From an uncultured Lentisphaeria bacterium (GTDB lineage Bacteria; Verrucomicrobiota; Lentisphaeria; JABSQK01; CAJWLW01), in the NCBI GenBank assembly GCA_913042885.1, contig CAJWLW010000160.1:1-10481 (forward strand): a stretch of 10,481 nt of DNA, read 5' to 3'. Numbering within the stretch: the first letter of the stretch is position 1; each line of letters starts with the position of its first letter. Below the pieces are notes generated by a model. It had not been told where the DNA came from. It made no database searches and saw only the letters and a list, made by a program, of their open reading frames with translations. A program made the position numbers and the translations under genes. Positions 1 to 7,132 of this stretch are shown here, one piece after another.

Positions 1-286
1 CGTGCGCCAGGCGAAACCGCCGTCCGATGATCCGGGCACGACGCCCGAAAACCTGCTTCACTTCCTCCGGCGTCGCATCGGTCGCGAGGTCATAGTCTTT
101 CGGCGCCCGCCCAAGAACCAGATCTCGTACGGCGCCGCCGACAATGTAGGCCTCGAAACCTGCCTGCTTGAGGGTGTCGACGACGCGTACCGCGGTTTTT
201 GAAACCTTACCCTTGAGCAACTTATCGGCGGGTTCCTTTTTGACGGCTCTGTTCAATTCGGCACTTCGCTTGGTTAATTTGGACAA
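1..286 (-). CDS. pcnB: Poly(A) polymerase PcnB, N-terminal part (cut by window edge)
   Basis: This is the first 95 codons of a class II nucleotidyltransferase that adds poly(A) tails to RNA 3' ends, marking them for decay. Visible motifs, numbered from the proposed start, are the nucleotide-binding VGGAVRD (49-55), the metal-binding DYD carboxylates within KDYDLATD (63-70), and GRRFRLAH (88-95). This last motif is typical of PcnB and favours poly(A) polymerase over a CCA-adding enzyme. The rest of the head, neck and tail domains lie outside the window. The start is uncertain: the frame has an upstream stop and no ATG or GTG before the conserved part. TTG at 286 is the first possible start, four bases after the folD stop; TTG at 256 is an alternative, and neither has a good Shine-Dalgarno sequence. 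The tight spacing suggests co-transcription with folD. The family call is strong and the start is weak. Confidence 0.85.
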   Translation of the reverse strand, partial: MSKLTKRSAELNRAVKKEPADKLLKGKVSKTAVRVVDTLKQAGFEAYIVGGAVRDLVLGRAPKDYDLATDATPEEVKQVFGRRARIIGRRFRLAH

Positions 287-290
287 GACA

Positions 291-1202
291 CTAGTTGAGG
301 TAGGCGCTGGTATCGATGTGGATGTTCAGCTGGTTGCAGCAGGCACGCACAGCGTTACGCATGAGCATCGCAACTGTCATCGGCCCGACGCCACCAGGCA
401 CCGGAGTCAGATACGACGCCTTGTCACCGATGCCGGCGAAATCCACGTCGCCGACTAGCCGGCGGCCGTTCTTCGCAGCGGGATCGTCAACCTGGTTGAT
501 GCCAACATCAATGACCACGGCGCCAGGTTTAACCATGTCTGCCGTAACGTATTGCGGCCGGCCCATGGCGACGACCAGAATATCCGCAGTCTGGCAGCAG
601 GCCGCCAGGTCGTTGGTGCCGGAGTGGCACAGCGTGACAGTGGCGTTGGCGCCGGCGGCCTTACGGGCCAGCAGTACGGCGATAGGTTTGCCTACGAGGT
701 TTGAACGCCCAACGACGACGACATGCTTGCCCCGCGGGTCGATCTGGTAATAATTCAGCAAAACCAGGATGCCGTGCGGTGTGCACGGGTAGAAACAATC
801 TTCGTCACCGATCAACAAACGACCAACGTTTTCGGGATGGAAACAGTCGACATCCTTGGCCGGACTGAGAGTCTCGACAATTTCTCGCTCATCGATGTGC
901 GGCGGCGGCGGTGACTGCAATAGGATGCCATGAACTTTGTCACTGGCGTTGAGGGTACGCACCAAACCGATTACTTCGTCCTGGGCGACGGTTGCCGAAA
1001 GCACGTGCTTTTCCGAGTACAGCCCTATGCGCTCGGATGTCCTCGCCTTGCGATTAACGTAGACACAGGATGCCGGGTCATCACCAATCAGGACGACTGC
1101 CAGGCCCGGCTGCACGCCGTGGTCGTCCGCGAGTTGTGCGACGATATCTGCCGTTTGGTCATTGACCTTGGCTGCTACGGTTTTGCCGTCAATCAGTGTC
1201 AT
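291..1202 (-). CDS. folD: Bifunctional methylenetetrahydrofolate dehydrogenase/cyclohydrolase FolD
   Basis: A cytoplasmic enzyme that interconverts 5,10-methylene-, methenyl- and 10-formyl-tetrahydrofolate using NADP, feeding purine and formyl-methionine synthesis. Its 303 residues are slightly longer than the usual 280-300. The catalytic Y-x3-K is at Y48/K52, the active-site Gln at Q96, and the conserved Asp of the DVD-FHP motif at D119. The Rossmann fold follows with VVGRSNLVGKP (163-173), and the signature PGGVGPMT is at 269-276. Two motifs are off-consensus: the usual QLPLP reads QSPPPP (96-101) and the usual VDGFHP reads VDCFHP (118-123). The catalytic residues are kept, so the enzyme is probably active. 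The ATG start gives the expected MTLIDGK N-terminus; no strong Shine-Dalgarno precedes it. It is the first gene of a probable folD-pcnB unit transcribed leftward from the 1203-1534 intergenic region. Confidence 0.97.
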   Translation of the reverse strand: MTLIDGKTVAAKVNDQTADIVAQLADDHGVQPGLAVVLIGDDPASCVYVNRKARTSERIGLYSEKHVLSATVAQDEVIGLVRTLNASDKVHGILLQSPPPPHIDEREIVETLSPAKDVDCFHPENVGRLLIGDEDCFYPCTPHGILVLLNYYQIDPRGKHVVVVGRSNLVGKPIAVLLARKAAGANATVTLCHSGTNDLAACCQTADILVVAMGRPQYVTADMVKPGAVVIDVGINQVDDPAAKNGRRLVGDVDFAGIGDKASYLTPVPGGVGPMTVAMLMRNAVRACCNQLNIHIDTSAYLN

Positions 1203-1289
1203 ATCTATACCGTATCCATAGTTTGCCGTATTCCAAAGCTCCGTCGATTTCCACTGCCGTGAGCGGGAACTCTGCTGTTTGGCTGAGCA

Positions 1290-1298
1290 GGGGGGGGG
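1290..1298. repeat. G9 homopolymer tract in divergent intergenic region
   Basis: Nine consecutive G on the plus strand (nine C on the minus strand) lie 88 bases upstream of the folD start and about 237 bases upstream of the next plus-strand gene. Tracts of this length are prone to slipped-strand change and to sequencing or assembly length error. It is non-coding, so any biological effect would be on promoter spacing. Confidence 0.9.
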
Positions 1299-1310
1299 TA
1301 TGTTAGCATT

Positions 1311-1389
1311 TAACTGTTTGTCGTAGAAATAGTTAGATGATAAATAGAAAAATCAGCCTGATTCTCGTCTAACTGTAAGATTCGTACGA
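1311..1389. repeat. Cluster of overlapping inverted and direct repeats
   Basis: Several short repeats are nested here. AGTTAGATGA (1331-1340) pairs with TCGTCTAACT (1365-1374), ten positions with one G-T wobble. Inside that loop lies the small palindrome AATCAGCCTGATT (1351-1363). TAACTGT occurs directly at 1311-1317 and again at 1370-1376, and both copies can pair with AGTTA at 1331-1335, so two mutually exclusive stems are possible. The 8-base palindrome TCGTACGA follows at 1382-1389. No U-run follows the stems, so this is not a classical terminator. It could be an operator cluster or a structured leader of the gene at 1535; the role is inferred only from the pattern. Confidence 0.5.
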
Positions 1390-1534
1390 CAGGTCGCGTA
1401 AATGCAGGTAGAGGGGGGTGGCATTGGTGCCCGGTCGAAAGTAAATTGAAAGTGGCCCACCGATGGGTTTCAAAGGTCCATTCGGGTCATGTGAATCGGG
1501 AATTCTTCTGCACCGCAAGCGAAGGTCTGCTTTT

Positions 1535-2371
1535 ATGCGACATCTTTTGGCTGTCATCACAGTGTTCCTTTGCCTGTTGCCTATGGCGGCCGGCGCCCAG
1601 GCTCAGTTTTCCGGTGACATGGACGTCGGCGAGTCGATGATTCTCATGAAAAACCTGTTGAAGGACCTGCGGCGCACGGCGGATATCGATCAGCAATACA
1701 GCATGTTACTGCGCACCCGTGAGACCCTGGACGAAATTGCTGTCAGCTTGCCACGGCGCGAGCGTGACGAATGGCAAAGACGCCTGCAGGCGGCAATCCC
1801 TCATCTGCATGAGCCGACAGCGGTGCACACGCCCAATGGGGTCACCTTTAATTTCATGGAGATCCGTGGCAAATCGTTTTACTGGAGTGACCCGGTCACA
1901 GCGGGTAGTTTCGTCGAGTATCTCAATTCCAACCGTGTACCGCAGGCCGCCGTGGAGACTTGGGTGAACCTGACGGACAACTCGATCGACTACGACAACG
2001 AGACCCGCAAATACACCGCACGGCGTCCGGCCACAGCCCTGAAGGCGGTGAGCTACAGTGCCGCCGCCGGATTTGCTAAATGGTTGACGCGGCGGCAGAA
2101 ACAACGTTGCAGCCTGCCTGGTGCCGACTTTGTACGGCTCGTTGGTTCGGAGGAGACCACCTGTTGGAGCAGCAGCAAATGGAAGGAGGACGACCCGCTG
2201 CGACGCGAAAACATGCGGATGTTCGGCGTCACCTTTCGCACCTTGGTGCACCGCGGTGAACCGGTTGGCGAGCTTTCTGAGGCGCGCTATCCGGATGCGG
2301 AAATCCGGCTGATCACTTCGATAAAATCAGCTAAATATTTCTACCTGAAGCAGTTACAGGAACTCCAGTGA
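1535..2371 (+). CDS. Secreted SUMF/FGE-like (formylglycine-generating enzyme fold) protein
   Basis: A 278-residue exported protein. Residues 1-23 are a signal peptide: basic start, hydrophobic core, and AQA before the likely cleavage site. About 25-95 is charged and probably helical. From about residue 101 to 262 the order of motifs follows the SUMF (sulfatase-modifying factor, DUF323) fold. It runs from the FNFMEI strand and DPVTAGSFVEYL, through the AVSYSAAAGFAKWL helix (171-184) and SLPGADFVRLV in place of the family RLPTEAEWE, to FGVTFRTLV in place of the terminal GFRVV. The mature protein has only two cysteines (C192, C210), and neither sits in the position of the catalytic pair of true FGE. 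It is therefore probably a non-catalytic binding or scaffold version. ATG 1535 is chosen over ATG 1463 because it starts the signal peptide and has AAGG at 1522-1525. Its stop overlaps the start of the next secreted gene, so the two products probably cooperate. Confidence 0.72.
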   Translation: MRHLLAVITVFLCLLPMAAGAQAQFSGDMDVGESMILMKNLLKDLRRTADIDQQYSMLLRTRETLDEIAVSLPRRERDEWQRRLQAAIPHLHEPTAVHTPNGVTFNFMEIRGKSFYWSDPVTAGSFVEYLNSNRVPQAAVETWVNLTDNSIDYDNETRKYTARRPATALKAVSYSAAAGFAKWLTRRQKQRCSLPGADFVRLVGSEETTCWSSSKWKEDDPLRRENMRMFGVTFRTLVHRGEPVGELSEARYPDAEIRLITSIKSAKYFYLKQLQELQ

Positions 2372-3282
2372 GACGCTCTCTACCGATATTTCTACTCGTG
2401 TCCAGCCTCGGAATGGCGCCGGCAATCTGGGCGGCGGAGGTCAGTCAGGCCTACCGCGGTGATATCTTGCGCAAGGAGCATGTTGCGACTGAAAGCAATC
2501 CGTTTATTGCTGCCGAATTCATCGGCCTGCGCGAGGGCAACCTGGCCTTCCTGTTCCGGCGCATGGACCTGCAGGTCATCCGTGAGCGGCCGATTTATCA
2601 GAAAGTAATGGTAACGCGCAACGATGATGACATGCAAAGCTCCGGCATTCGTATCGTCGTGCCCGGTGAAACCCTGGAGGGCCCGGTCGAATTGCGACAG
2701 GCAAGTGTCGAGCTCGGGCTGCTGGCAGGTGCGTCCGTACAATTCGACGGCATGTCAGGCCGTACCAACAGAGACGGTGTGTTAATCGACAGTGACCAGA
2801 TGATTTTGGCAATCTTTGACAATCTCAAGGTGAACCGCCACACATTCACTATCACCAACCTGCGGCACGGCAACTGTGAGATCGAATTAACCCGCCTTGA
2901 GATGTACGAGAAACTCGACATTAATTATGACGAGACCAGAAGTTCGCATGCCGATCAGTTGGTCGGCGAAGTTGAGTGGGATCGTTCGAGTTACCGCGCT
3001 GGCGATGTTGCTGTGCTGTCGCTGAAAGTAACTAATGGCAGCGAGGCTGACGGCATTTACCGACTGCTTGGCCGCACCGTCAGTCGCTGGCCTTGGCTGG
3101 ACGGCAAGATGCTTTACATCGGCGATCTGGAACCGGCTGAAAGCCGTGTGGTTTCCCGGCGCCTGGTCGTACCCGACGACCTGCCCGCGGATCTGGCCGT
3201 GCTGCATTTGCGCATCGGCTTTAACGACCTTGACCTCGGCAAGCCCCAGGTGCGTGCCACCGTCCGCCTCGACGCCGAGTAG
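2368..3282 (+). CDS. Secreted protein of unknown function with C-terminal Ig-like domain
   Basis: A 304-residue protein I do not recognise. Residues 1-22 or 1-23 form a signal peptide ending around AIWAAE, so it should be exported. The middle (about 30-195) alternates short strands and loops. From about 200 to 304 the pattern of hydrophobic strands with SYRAGDVAVLSLKVTN, then LEPAESRVVSRRLVVP, then QVRATVRL resembles an Ig-like/CARDB-type beta sandwich; this is a fold guess, not a function. The GTG start at 2368 overlaps the previous stop by four bases (GTGA), showing translational coupling to the SUMF-like gene. No lipobox, membrane anchor after the signal, or catalytic motif was seen. A C7 run and the C9 tract lie beyond its stop. 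Gene reality is strong; function is open. Confidence 0.85.
   Translation: MRRSLPIFLLVSSLGMAPAIWAAEVSQAYRGDILRKEHVATESNPFIAAEFIGLREGNLAFLFRRMDLQVIRERPIYQKVMVTRNDDDMQSSGIRIVVPGETLEGPVELRQASVELGLLAGASVQFDGMSGRTNRDGVLIDSDQMILAIFDNLKVNRHTFTITNLRHGNCEIELTRLEMYEKLDINYDETRSSHADQLVGEVEWDRSSYRAGDVAVLSLKVTNGSEADGIYRLLGRTVSRWPWLDGKMLYIGDLEPAESRVVSRRLVVPDDLPADLAVLHLRIGFNDLDLGKPQVRATVRLDAE
2425..2444 (+). repeat. 20-base direct repeat, copy 1 (inside secreted protein gene)
   Basis: The 20 bases here are identical to 7222-7241, are read in the same frame, and encode IWAAEV in both proteins. In this copy they sit at the signal peptide cleavage region. The preceding GCCGGCA is also shared, but copy 2 has five extra bases between. 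The two proteins are otherwise not visibly similar. Confidence 0.8.
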
Positions 3283-3417
3283 CCCCCCCTAACGGGGAAC
3301 CAAAGTAAAATGAGGGCCAGGCCTTTTTATTGAGTGATCCTAATTTGAATGAATGAATGGGGGCGGACTGTACGCACGGACTGCGTTGATGGGCTACATT
3401 GCGTTGTCTGTTTTACG

Positions 3418-3426
3418 CCCCCCCCC
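3418..3426. repeat. C9 homopolymer tract upstream of cdsA
   Basis: Nine consecutive C lie 23 bases before the proposed cdsA GTG start. An open frame from ATG 3353 reads into the tract out of frame with cdsA; a C8 tract would join it in frame and give a longer N-terminus. This makes the tract length relevant to annotation, although the strong ribosome binding site downstream argues that translation starts after it. Confidence 0.85.
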
Positions 3427-3440
3427 ACACACAATCTCCC

Positions 3441-3447
3441 GAGGGAG
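3441..3447 (+). promoter_or_regulatory. Ribosome binding site that fixes the cdsA start
   Basis: GAGGGAG sits immediately upstream of GTG 3450, with the GAGG core five bases from the start codon. It supports GTG 3450 over the earlier in-frame TTG at 3399, which would read proline-rich codons through the C9 tract. Confidence 0.7.
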
Positions 3448-3449
3448 AC

Positions 3450-4361
3450 GTGCTCAAATATCGCCTGATCAGTGGTTCGTTTCTGATGGCCCTGGTGTTG
3501 CTCAGTGTGTTCTGGGAGGCGCCAGCGGCAACTGTAATTTTTGTGTGCTTCGGCTGTTTTTGCGTTGGCGCAGCGCTGACCGAATTCCTCGGTATGGCGG
3601 CGGCGGCCGGGTATCCGGGCTACCGCCCAGTGTTGGTGCTGGGCGGCTTGCTGTACGTGCTGGCAGTCGCTGGAGAAGCTAAGGGCATGGTGACACAGGG
3701 CCTGCCGATGTTCGTGCTGGCGATTCTCATCGTTGCTCTGTTTCTGGCTGCCTTCCGGGAACCGGACCTGCGGCAAGCCTTGATGAATGTCATCGTCTCC
3801 CTCGGCGGTTTTCTGTATCTTGCTTGGACCCTTGCATTTTTGGTCCGCATCTATTGTTTCGCGCCCGGCACCGGGGCCGGGCCGTTTCTGGTTTTGTTCG
3901 TGATTCTTGTCACCAAGTTCAACGATATAGGCGGTTACACTGTCGGCAACCTCAGCAACCGGCTGATTGGCAGCAATCACAAGATGACGCCGCGGCTCAG
4001 CCCGAAGAAAAGCTGGGAAGGTTTTGTTGGCAGTGTCGTTTTCAGTGTCGGCATTGCCTGTCTGTTGCTGCACTGGTTCGGGGATCGTATGCAGCCGCAC
4101 GACCAACCGCTCATCACCATGCCGATCGCTGTTTGCATCGGCGTTGCAGCTGCCATCCTGGGGGTTTGGGGCGACTTGGCGGAATCGGTGATCAAGCGAG
4201 GTGCCGGCGTTAAGGATTCCGGCACTATGGTGCCCGGCGTAGGGGGACTGCTCGACGTGCTCGACAGTCTGGTATTTGTGGCGCCGTTATTTTACTGGTA
4301 CATTACGTTTGCAAAGGCACAGTCTATTTTCACACCCATAGCTGAACAACTGACCAATTGA
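3450..4361 (+). CDS. cdsA: Phosphatidate cytidylyltransferase (CDP-diacylglycerol synthase)
   Basis: An integral membrane enzyme that converts phosphatidic acid and CTP to CDP-diacylglycerol, the precursor of bacterial phospholipids. The 303 residues contain about eight hydrophobic segments, starting with LISGSFLMALVLLSVFW, which is usual for the family. The central part carries the conserved KFNDIGGYTVGNL and LSPKKSWEGFVGS motifs. The C-terminal family signature runs SVIKRGAGVKDSG (246-258) then VPGVGGLLDVLDS (261-273). In the enterobacterial signature the last part is PGHGGILDRID, so His and Arg are replaced by Val and Val here; the KD and LD-x-x-D acidic residues are kept. The start is GTG 3450, supported by GAGGGAG just before it. 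prpC follows 19 bases after the stop, so the two may share a transcript although their functions are unrelated. Confidence 0.95.
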   Translation: MLKYRLISGSFLMALVLLSVFWEAPAATVIFVCFGCFCVGAALTEFLGMAAAAGYPGYRPVLVLGGLLYVLAVAGEAKGMVTQGLPMFVLAILIVALFLAAFREPDLRQALMNVIVSLGGFLYLAWTLAFLVRIYCFAPGTGAGPFLVLFVILVTKFNDIGGYTVGNLSNRLIGSNHKMTPRLSPKKSWEGFVGSVVFSVGIACLLLHWFGDRMQPHDQPLITMPIAVCIGVAAAILGVWGDLAESVIKRGAGVKDSGTMVPGVGGLLDVLDSLVFVAPLFYWYITFAKAQSIFTPIAEQLTN

Positions 4362-4380
4362 CAACCGACGAGGCCAAGCC

Positions 4381-5511
4381 ATGGCAACTCCTGACAAAAA
4401 GATGGGAACCGGTCTGCGCGGCATCATTGCCGGCGAGACCGCCTTATGCACTGTGGGGAAGACCGGCACCGGCCTGACTTACTGCGGATATGATATTGCG
4501 GACCTGGCAGCCAATGCCCGGTTCGAAGAGATTTCCTGGCTGCTGACCCACGGCGAGCTGCCGACGCAGACGGAGCTCGACGACTACGTCGCCCGCCTCA
4601 AGTCGCTACGTGGTTTGCCGGCGGCAATGAAAGACACACTCGAGCGGATTCCCGCCAGCGCCCATCCCATGGATGTCATGCGCACCGGCTGCTCGATGCT
4701 GGGCAATCTGGAACCGGAATCGAATTTCAACGAACAGCAGGACAAGATCGAACGAATGCTCGCAGTTTTCCCCTCGATTATCTGCTACTGGTACCGTTAC
4801 AGCCACGATGGAGTCCGCGTCGACGCGGATGATTCCGATGTCGATTCGATCGGTGGACAGTTCCTGCATATGCTGCACGATGACCAGCCGACGGCGTTGC
4901 ATGAGCAGGTCATGAACAGTTCGCTCATTCTCTATGCCGAGCATGAGTTTAATGCCTCCACTTTCACCGCCCGCGTCTGTGCCTCAACTTTGTCCGATAT
5001 CTTTTCCTGCGTCACCGGCGCCATCGGCACGTTACGCGGTCCGCTGCATGGGGGCGCCAACGAAGCCGCCATGGCCATGCTCGAGCAGTGGCAGACGGCG
5101 GACGAGGCGGAGCAGGCCATTCTCGGGATGCTGACGCGCAAAGAAAAGATCATGGGCTTCGGTCATGCCGTTTACCGGGAGTCGGACCCACGCAATGGGA
5201 TCATCAAGGAATGGGCAAGAAAGCTCGCGGCCGACATTGGCGACACTGTGCTCATGCCAGTTTCCGAACGTGTCGACGAAGTACTCAAGCGCGAGAAAGG
5301 CCTGTTTCCGAACGCCGATTTTTATCATGCTGCTGCCTACCATTTCATGGGGATCCCGACAAAGCTGTTCACGCCGATCTTCGTCATGTCGCGCGTGGCC
5401 GGCTGGACCGCCCATATCATGGAGCAGCGTGCCAACAACCGGATCATCCGGCCCAACGCCGATTATACCGGACCCGAGCCGCGCACCCTGGGCCCGATCG
5501 GCGAACGGTGA
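4381..5511 (+). CDS. prpC: 2-Methylcitrate synthase PrpC
   Basis: A cytoplasmic citrate-synthase-fold enzyme condensing propionyl-CoA with oxaloacetate to 2-methylcitrate, the entry step of the methylcitrate cycle for propionate use and detoxification. Its 376 residues match the family length. The catalytic triad is visible as His 223 in [10 protein letters not shown], His 262 in [14 protein letters not shown] and Asp 313 in [14 protein letters not shown]. The N-terminal [12 protein letters not shown] and the late [11 protein letters not shown] are also typical. The [20 protein letters not shown] and [10 protein letters not shown] segments point to PrpC rather than ordinary citrate synthase. 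ATG 4381 has GAGG at 4370-4373 at good spacing. The stop overlaps the start of prpD (GTGA), as expected for consecutive pathway enzymes. No regulator (PrpR) or lyase (PrpB) is seen next to it. Confidence 0.95.
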   Translation: MATPDKKMGTGLRGIIAGETALCTVGKTGTGLTYCGYDIADLAANARFEEISWLLTHGELPTQTELDDYVARLKSLRGLPAAMKDTLERIPASAHPMDVMRTGCSMLGNLEPESNFNEQQDKIERMLAVFPSIICYWYRYSHDGVRVDADDSDVDSIGGQFLHMLHDDQPTALHEQVMNSSLILYAEHEFNASTFTARVCASTLSDIFSCVTGAIGTLRGPLHGGANEAAMAMLEQWQTADEAEQAILGMLTRKEKIMGFGHAVYRESDPRNGIIKEWARKLAADIGDTVLMPVSERVDEVLKREKGLFPNADFYHAAAYHFMGIPTKLFTPIFVMSRVAGWTAHIMEQRANNRIIRPNADYTGPEPRTLGPIGER

Positions 5512-6971
5512 CCGCCAACGTCGATATCAATGAGCGCCCGCCGCCGGACCGTGTGCTGATCGACATCGCGGGTTATGTCGTTGATCACAGCGTCGACAGC
5601 GACGAGGCGTTCAACACGGCGAGATACTGCCTGCTCGATACCCTTGGCTGTGGGCTGCTGGCACTGACCTTTCCCGCCTGTGCACGGCATCTCGGCCCGA
5701 CCGTTGCCGGTACGATCGTGCCTGGCGGCGCCCGTGTCCCCGGCACCGGCTACGTCCTGGATCCAGTGAAAGCCGCTTGGGATATCGGCTGCATGATCCG
5801 CTGGCTGGACTACAACGACACCTGGCTCGCTGCCGAATGGGGCCACCCCTCCGACAACCTCGGTGGCATTTTGGCCGTTGCCGATTTCGTTTCGCAGCAA
5901 CGTGCTGCTAACGGCGAATCGCCGCTCACAATGAGCGAGGTGTTGACCGCCATGATCAAGGCGCATGAGATCCAAGGTGTTATTGCGTTGGAAAACAGCT
6001 TCAACCGTGTCGGACTCGACCATGTCCTGCTGGTCAAAGTCGCATCGACCGCGGTGGTGACGCATCTGCTTGGCGGCAGTCGGGAGGAGATTATCGACGC
6101 GCTGTCACAGGCCTGGGTCGACGGGCAGGCGCTGCGCACCTACCGGCACGCCCCGAACGCCGGTTCTCGCAAGTCCTGGGCGGCAGGCGACGCCACTGCC
6201 CGCGCTGTCCACCTGGCGCTGATGACGCTGCGCGGCGAGATGGGATTGCCATCGGTGTTGACGGCGCCGCATTGGGGGTTTTATGACGTGCTGTTTAAGG
6301 GCAAATCATTTTCCTTCAGCCGCGGTTTCGGCAGTTACGTTATGGAGAACATACTCTTCAAGGTTTCCTTCCCGGCCGAGTTTCACGCTCAGACTGCAGT
6401 TGAAGCGGCGGTCACGCTGCACCCGCGGGTCAAGGATCTCCTGGACGAGATCGAGCGAATCGATGTCACAACACACGAGTCGGCCATTCGCATCATTTCG
6501 AAGGTCGGGCCGCTGGCAAACCCTGCCGACCGTGACCACTGCCTGCAATACATGATCGCTGTACCGTTGCTCCTGGGCAAACTTGAGGCGGAGCATTACG
6601 AAGACGATTTCCACGCTGCGAACTCCGCAATCGACGTGCTGCGGGACAAAATGAGGATCACCGAGTCGCCGCAGTACACAGCGGATTATCTCGATCCGGG
6701 GAAGCGCTCGATCGCCAATGCCCTGCAGGTTCATTTCACTGACGGCACCAGTACCGAAGTCGTCGAAGTCGAGTACCCTGTCGGCCACCGTCGTCGCCGC
6801 GCGGAAGCGATGCCGTTGTTGGAAGAAAAATTCATCGCGAACGCCGGCCGAATTTTTCCGGCCGACCGTGTCCGTGCGTTGCTGGATCTCTGTCTCGATG
6901 CGGAACGCCTGTCATCGATGCCGGTCCATGAATTTGCCCGGCAGTGGGAAAGCTTAGATAATTTACAATAA
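5508..6971 (+). CDS. prpD: 2-Methylcitrate dehydratase PrpD
   Basis: Dehydrates 2-methylcitrate to 2-methyl-cis-aconitate in the cytoplasm, the step after PrpC. Its 487 residues compare with 483 in E. coli PrpD, and close matches to it run through the whole length. Examples are [14 protein letters not shown] near the start, [19 protein letters not shown] (99-117), [60 protein letters not shown] and a late [11 protein letters not shown]. This is the AcnD-independent MmgE/PrpD family type. The GTG start at 5508 overlaps the prpC stop by four bases (GTGA). The frame stays open far upstream into prpC, but that part is a shadow: the family N-terminus begins right after the GTG. The PrpC-PrpD pair is complete; the methylisocitrate lyase needed to finish the cycle must lie elsewhere. 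Confidence 0.96.
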   Translation: MTANVDINERPPPDRVLIDIAGYVVDHSVDSDEAFNTARYCLLDTLGCGLLALTFPACARHLGPTVAGTIVPGGARVPGTGYVLDPVKAAWDIGCMIRWLDYNDTWLAAEWGHPSDNLGGILAVADFVSQQRAANGESPLTMSEVLTAMIKAHEIQGVIALENSFNRVGLDHVLLVKVASTAVVTHLLGGSREEIIDALSQAWVDGQALRTYRHAPNAGSRKSWAAGDATARAVHLALMTLRGEMGLPSVLTAPHWGFYDVLFKGKSFSFSRGFGSYVMENILFKVSFPAEFHAQTAVEAAVTLHPRVKDLLDEIERIDVTTHESAIRIISKVGPLANPADRDHCLQYMIAVPLLLGKLEAEHYEDDFHAANSAIDVLRDKMRITESPQYTADYLDPGKRSIANALQVHFTDGTSTEVVEVEYPVGHRRRRAEAMPLLEEKFIANAGRIFPADRVRALLDLCLDAERLSSMPVHEFARQWESLDNLQ

Positions 6972-6997
6972 TCCATAGGCCAACCAGCAACACCAGA

Positions 6998-7002
6998 AAG
7001 GA
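6998..7002 (+). promoter_or_regulatory. Strong ribosome binding site of the 41-residue small ORF
   Basis: AAGGA, within AGAAAGGA, lies four bases before ATG 7007. It is the best Shine-Dalgarno sequence in this part of the window. The downstream gene at 7129 has no comparable site, so it is probably translated by coupling from the small ORF. Confidence 0.65.
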
Positions 7003-7006
7003 AATA

Positions 7007-7132
7007 ATGGCGAATCCGTATGGCCCGCCACCGGCCGAAGACGTCATGGAGCCGGGCAGCTTTGTCGAGCTCGTGTTGTATCCGCGCTTTGCCCGGCTCA
7101 TTGCGGAACACCGCCAAGAAGCCTCCACATGA
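7007..7132 (+). CDS. Small protein of 41 residues, translationally coupled to the lipoprotein gene
   Basis: A short reading frame with a strong AAGGA ribosome binding site at 6998-7002, 35 bases after the prpD stop. Its TGA overlaps the ATG of the next gene (ATGA at 7129-7132), the arrangement typical of coupled genes. The product begins MANPYGPPPAEDVMEPGSF, proline-rich and acidic, and continues with VELVLYPRFARLIAEHR, which could be a short amphipathic helix, then ends QEAST. There is no signal peptide or transmembrane segment, so it is probably cytoplasmic or peripheral. It could be a genuine small protein acting with the lipoprotein, or mainly a translated leader that controls expression of the next gene. 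I do not recognise its family. The start signal and overlap make translation likely; function is unknown. Confidence 0.6.
   Translation: MANPYGPPPAEDVMEPGSFVELVLYPRFARLIAEHRQEAST

Larger units (their letters stand above)
1203..1534. other. Divergent intergenic region between folD and the SUMF-like gene
   Basis: These 332 bases must carry promoters for both flanking units. The middle (about 1299-1390) is markedly AT-rich compared with the genes and holds the repeats listed separately, next to a G9 tract (1290-1298) and a G6 run (1413-1418). A loose sigma70-like pair on the plus strand (TTGTCG at 1318 with GATAAA at 1339, 15-base spacing) is too poor to call. No convincing open reading frame or RNA gene was seen. 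Confidence 0.6.
3283..3449. other. Intergenic region before cdsA
   Basis: These 167 bases separate the secreted pair from cdsA. They hold a C7 run (3283-3289), a short GC-rich palindrome followed by T5 (AGGGCCAGGCCTTTTT, 3313-3328) that could be a poor terminator, a small GAAT repeat (3346-3357), and the C9 tract just upstream of the cdsA ribosome binding site. No clear promoter was recognised. Confidence 0.5.

Noticed and set aside
1463..1534. ATG 1463 as start of the SUMF-like gene
   Set aside because: It would put 24 unlike residues before a clean signal peptide; ATG 1535 has a Shine-Dalgarno sequence and starts the signal peptide.
3313..3328. Possible Rho-independent terminator after the secreted pair
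   Set aside because: The GC palindrome has almost no loop (GGCC-A-GGCC), so the hairpin is poor despite the T5 run; mentioned only in the intergenic entry.
3327..4106. Minus-strand frame of 259 codons
   Set aside because: It is antisense to cdsA, rich in Gln, His and Thr, and has no recognisable domain.
5088..5507. Open frame continuous with prpD that would give a 627-residue protein
   Set aside because: The first 140 codons lie inside prpC in another frame and show no PrpD similarity; the PrpD N-terminus begins at GTG 5508.
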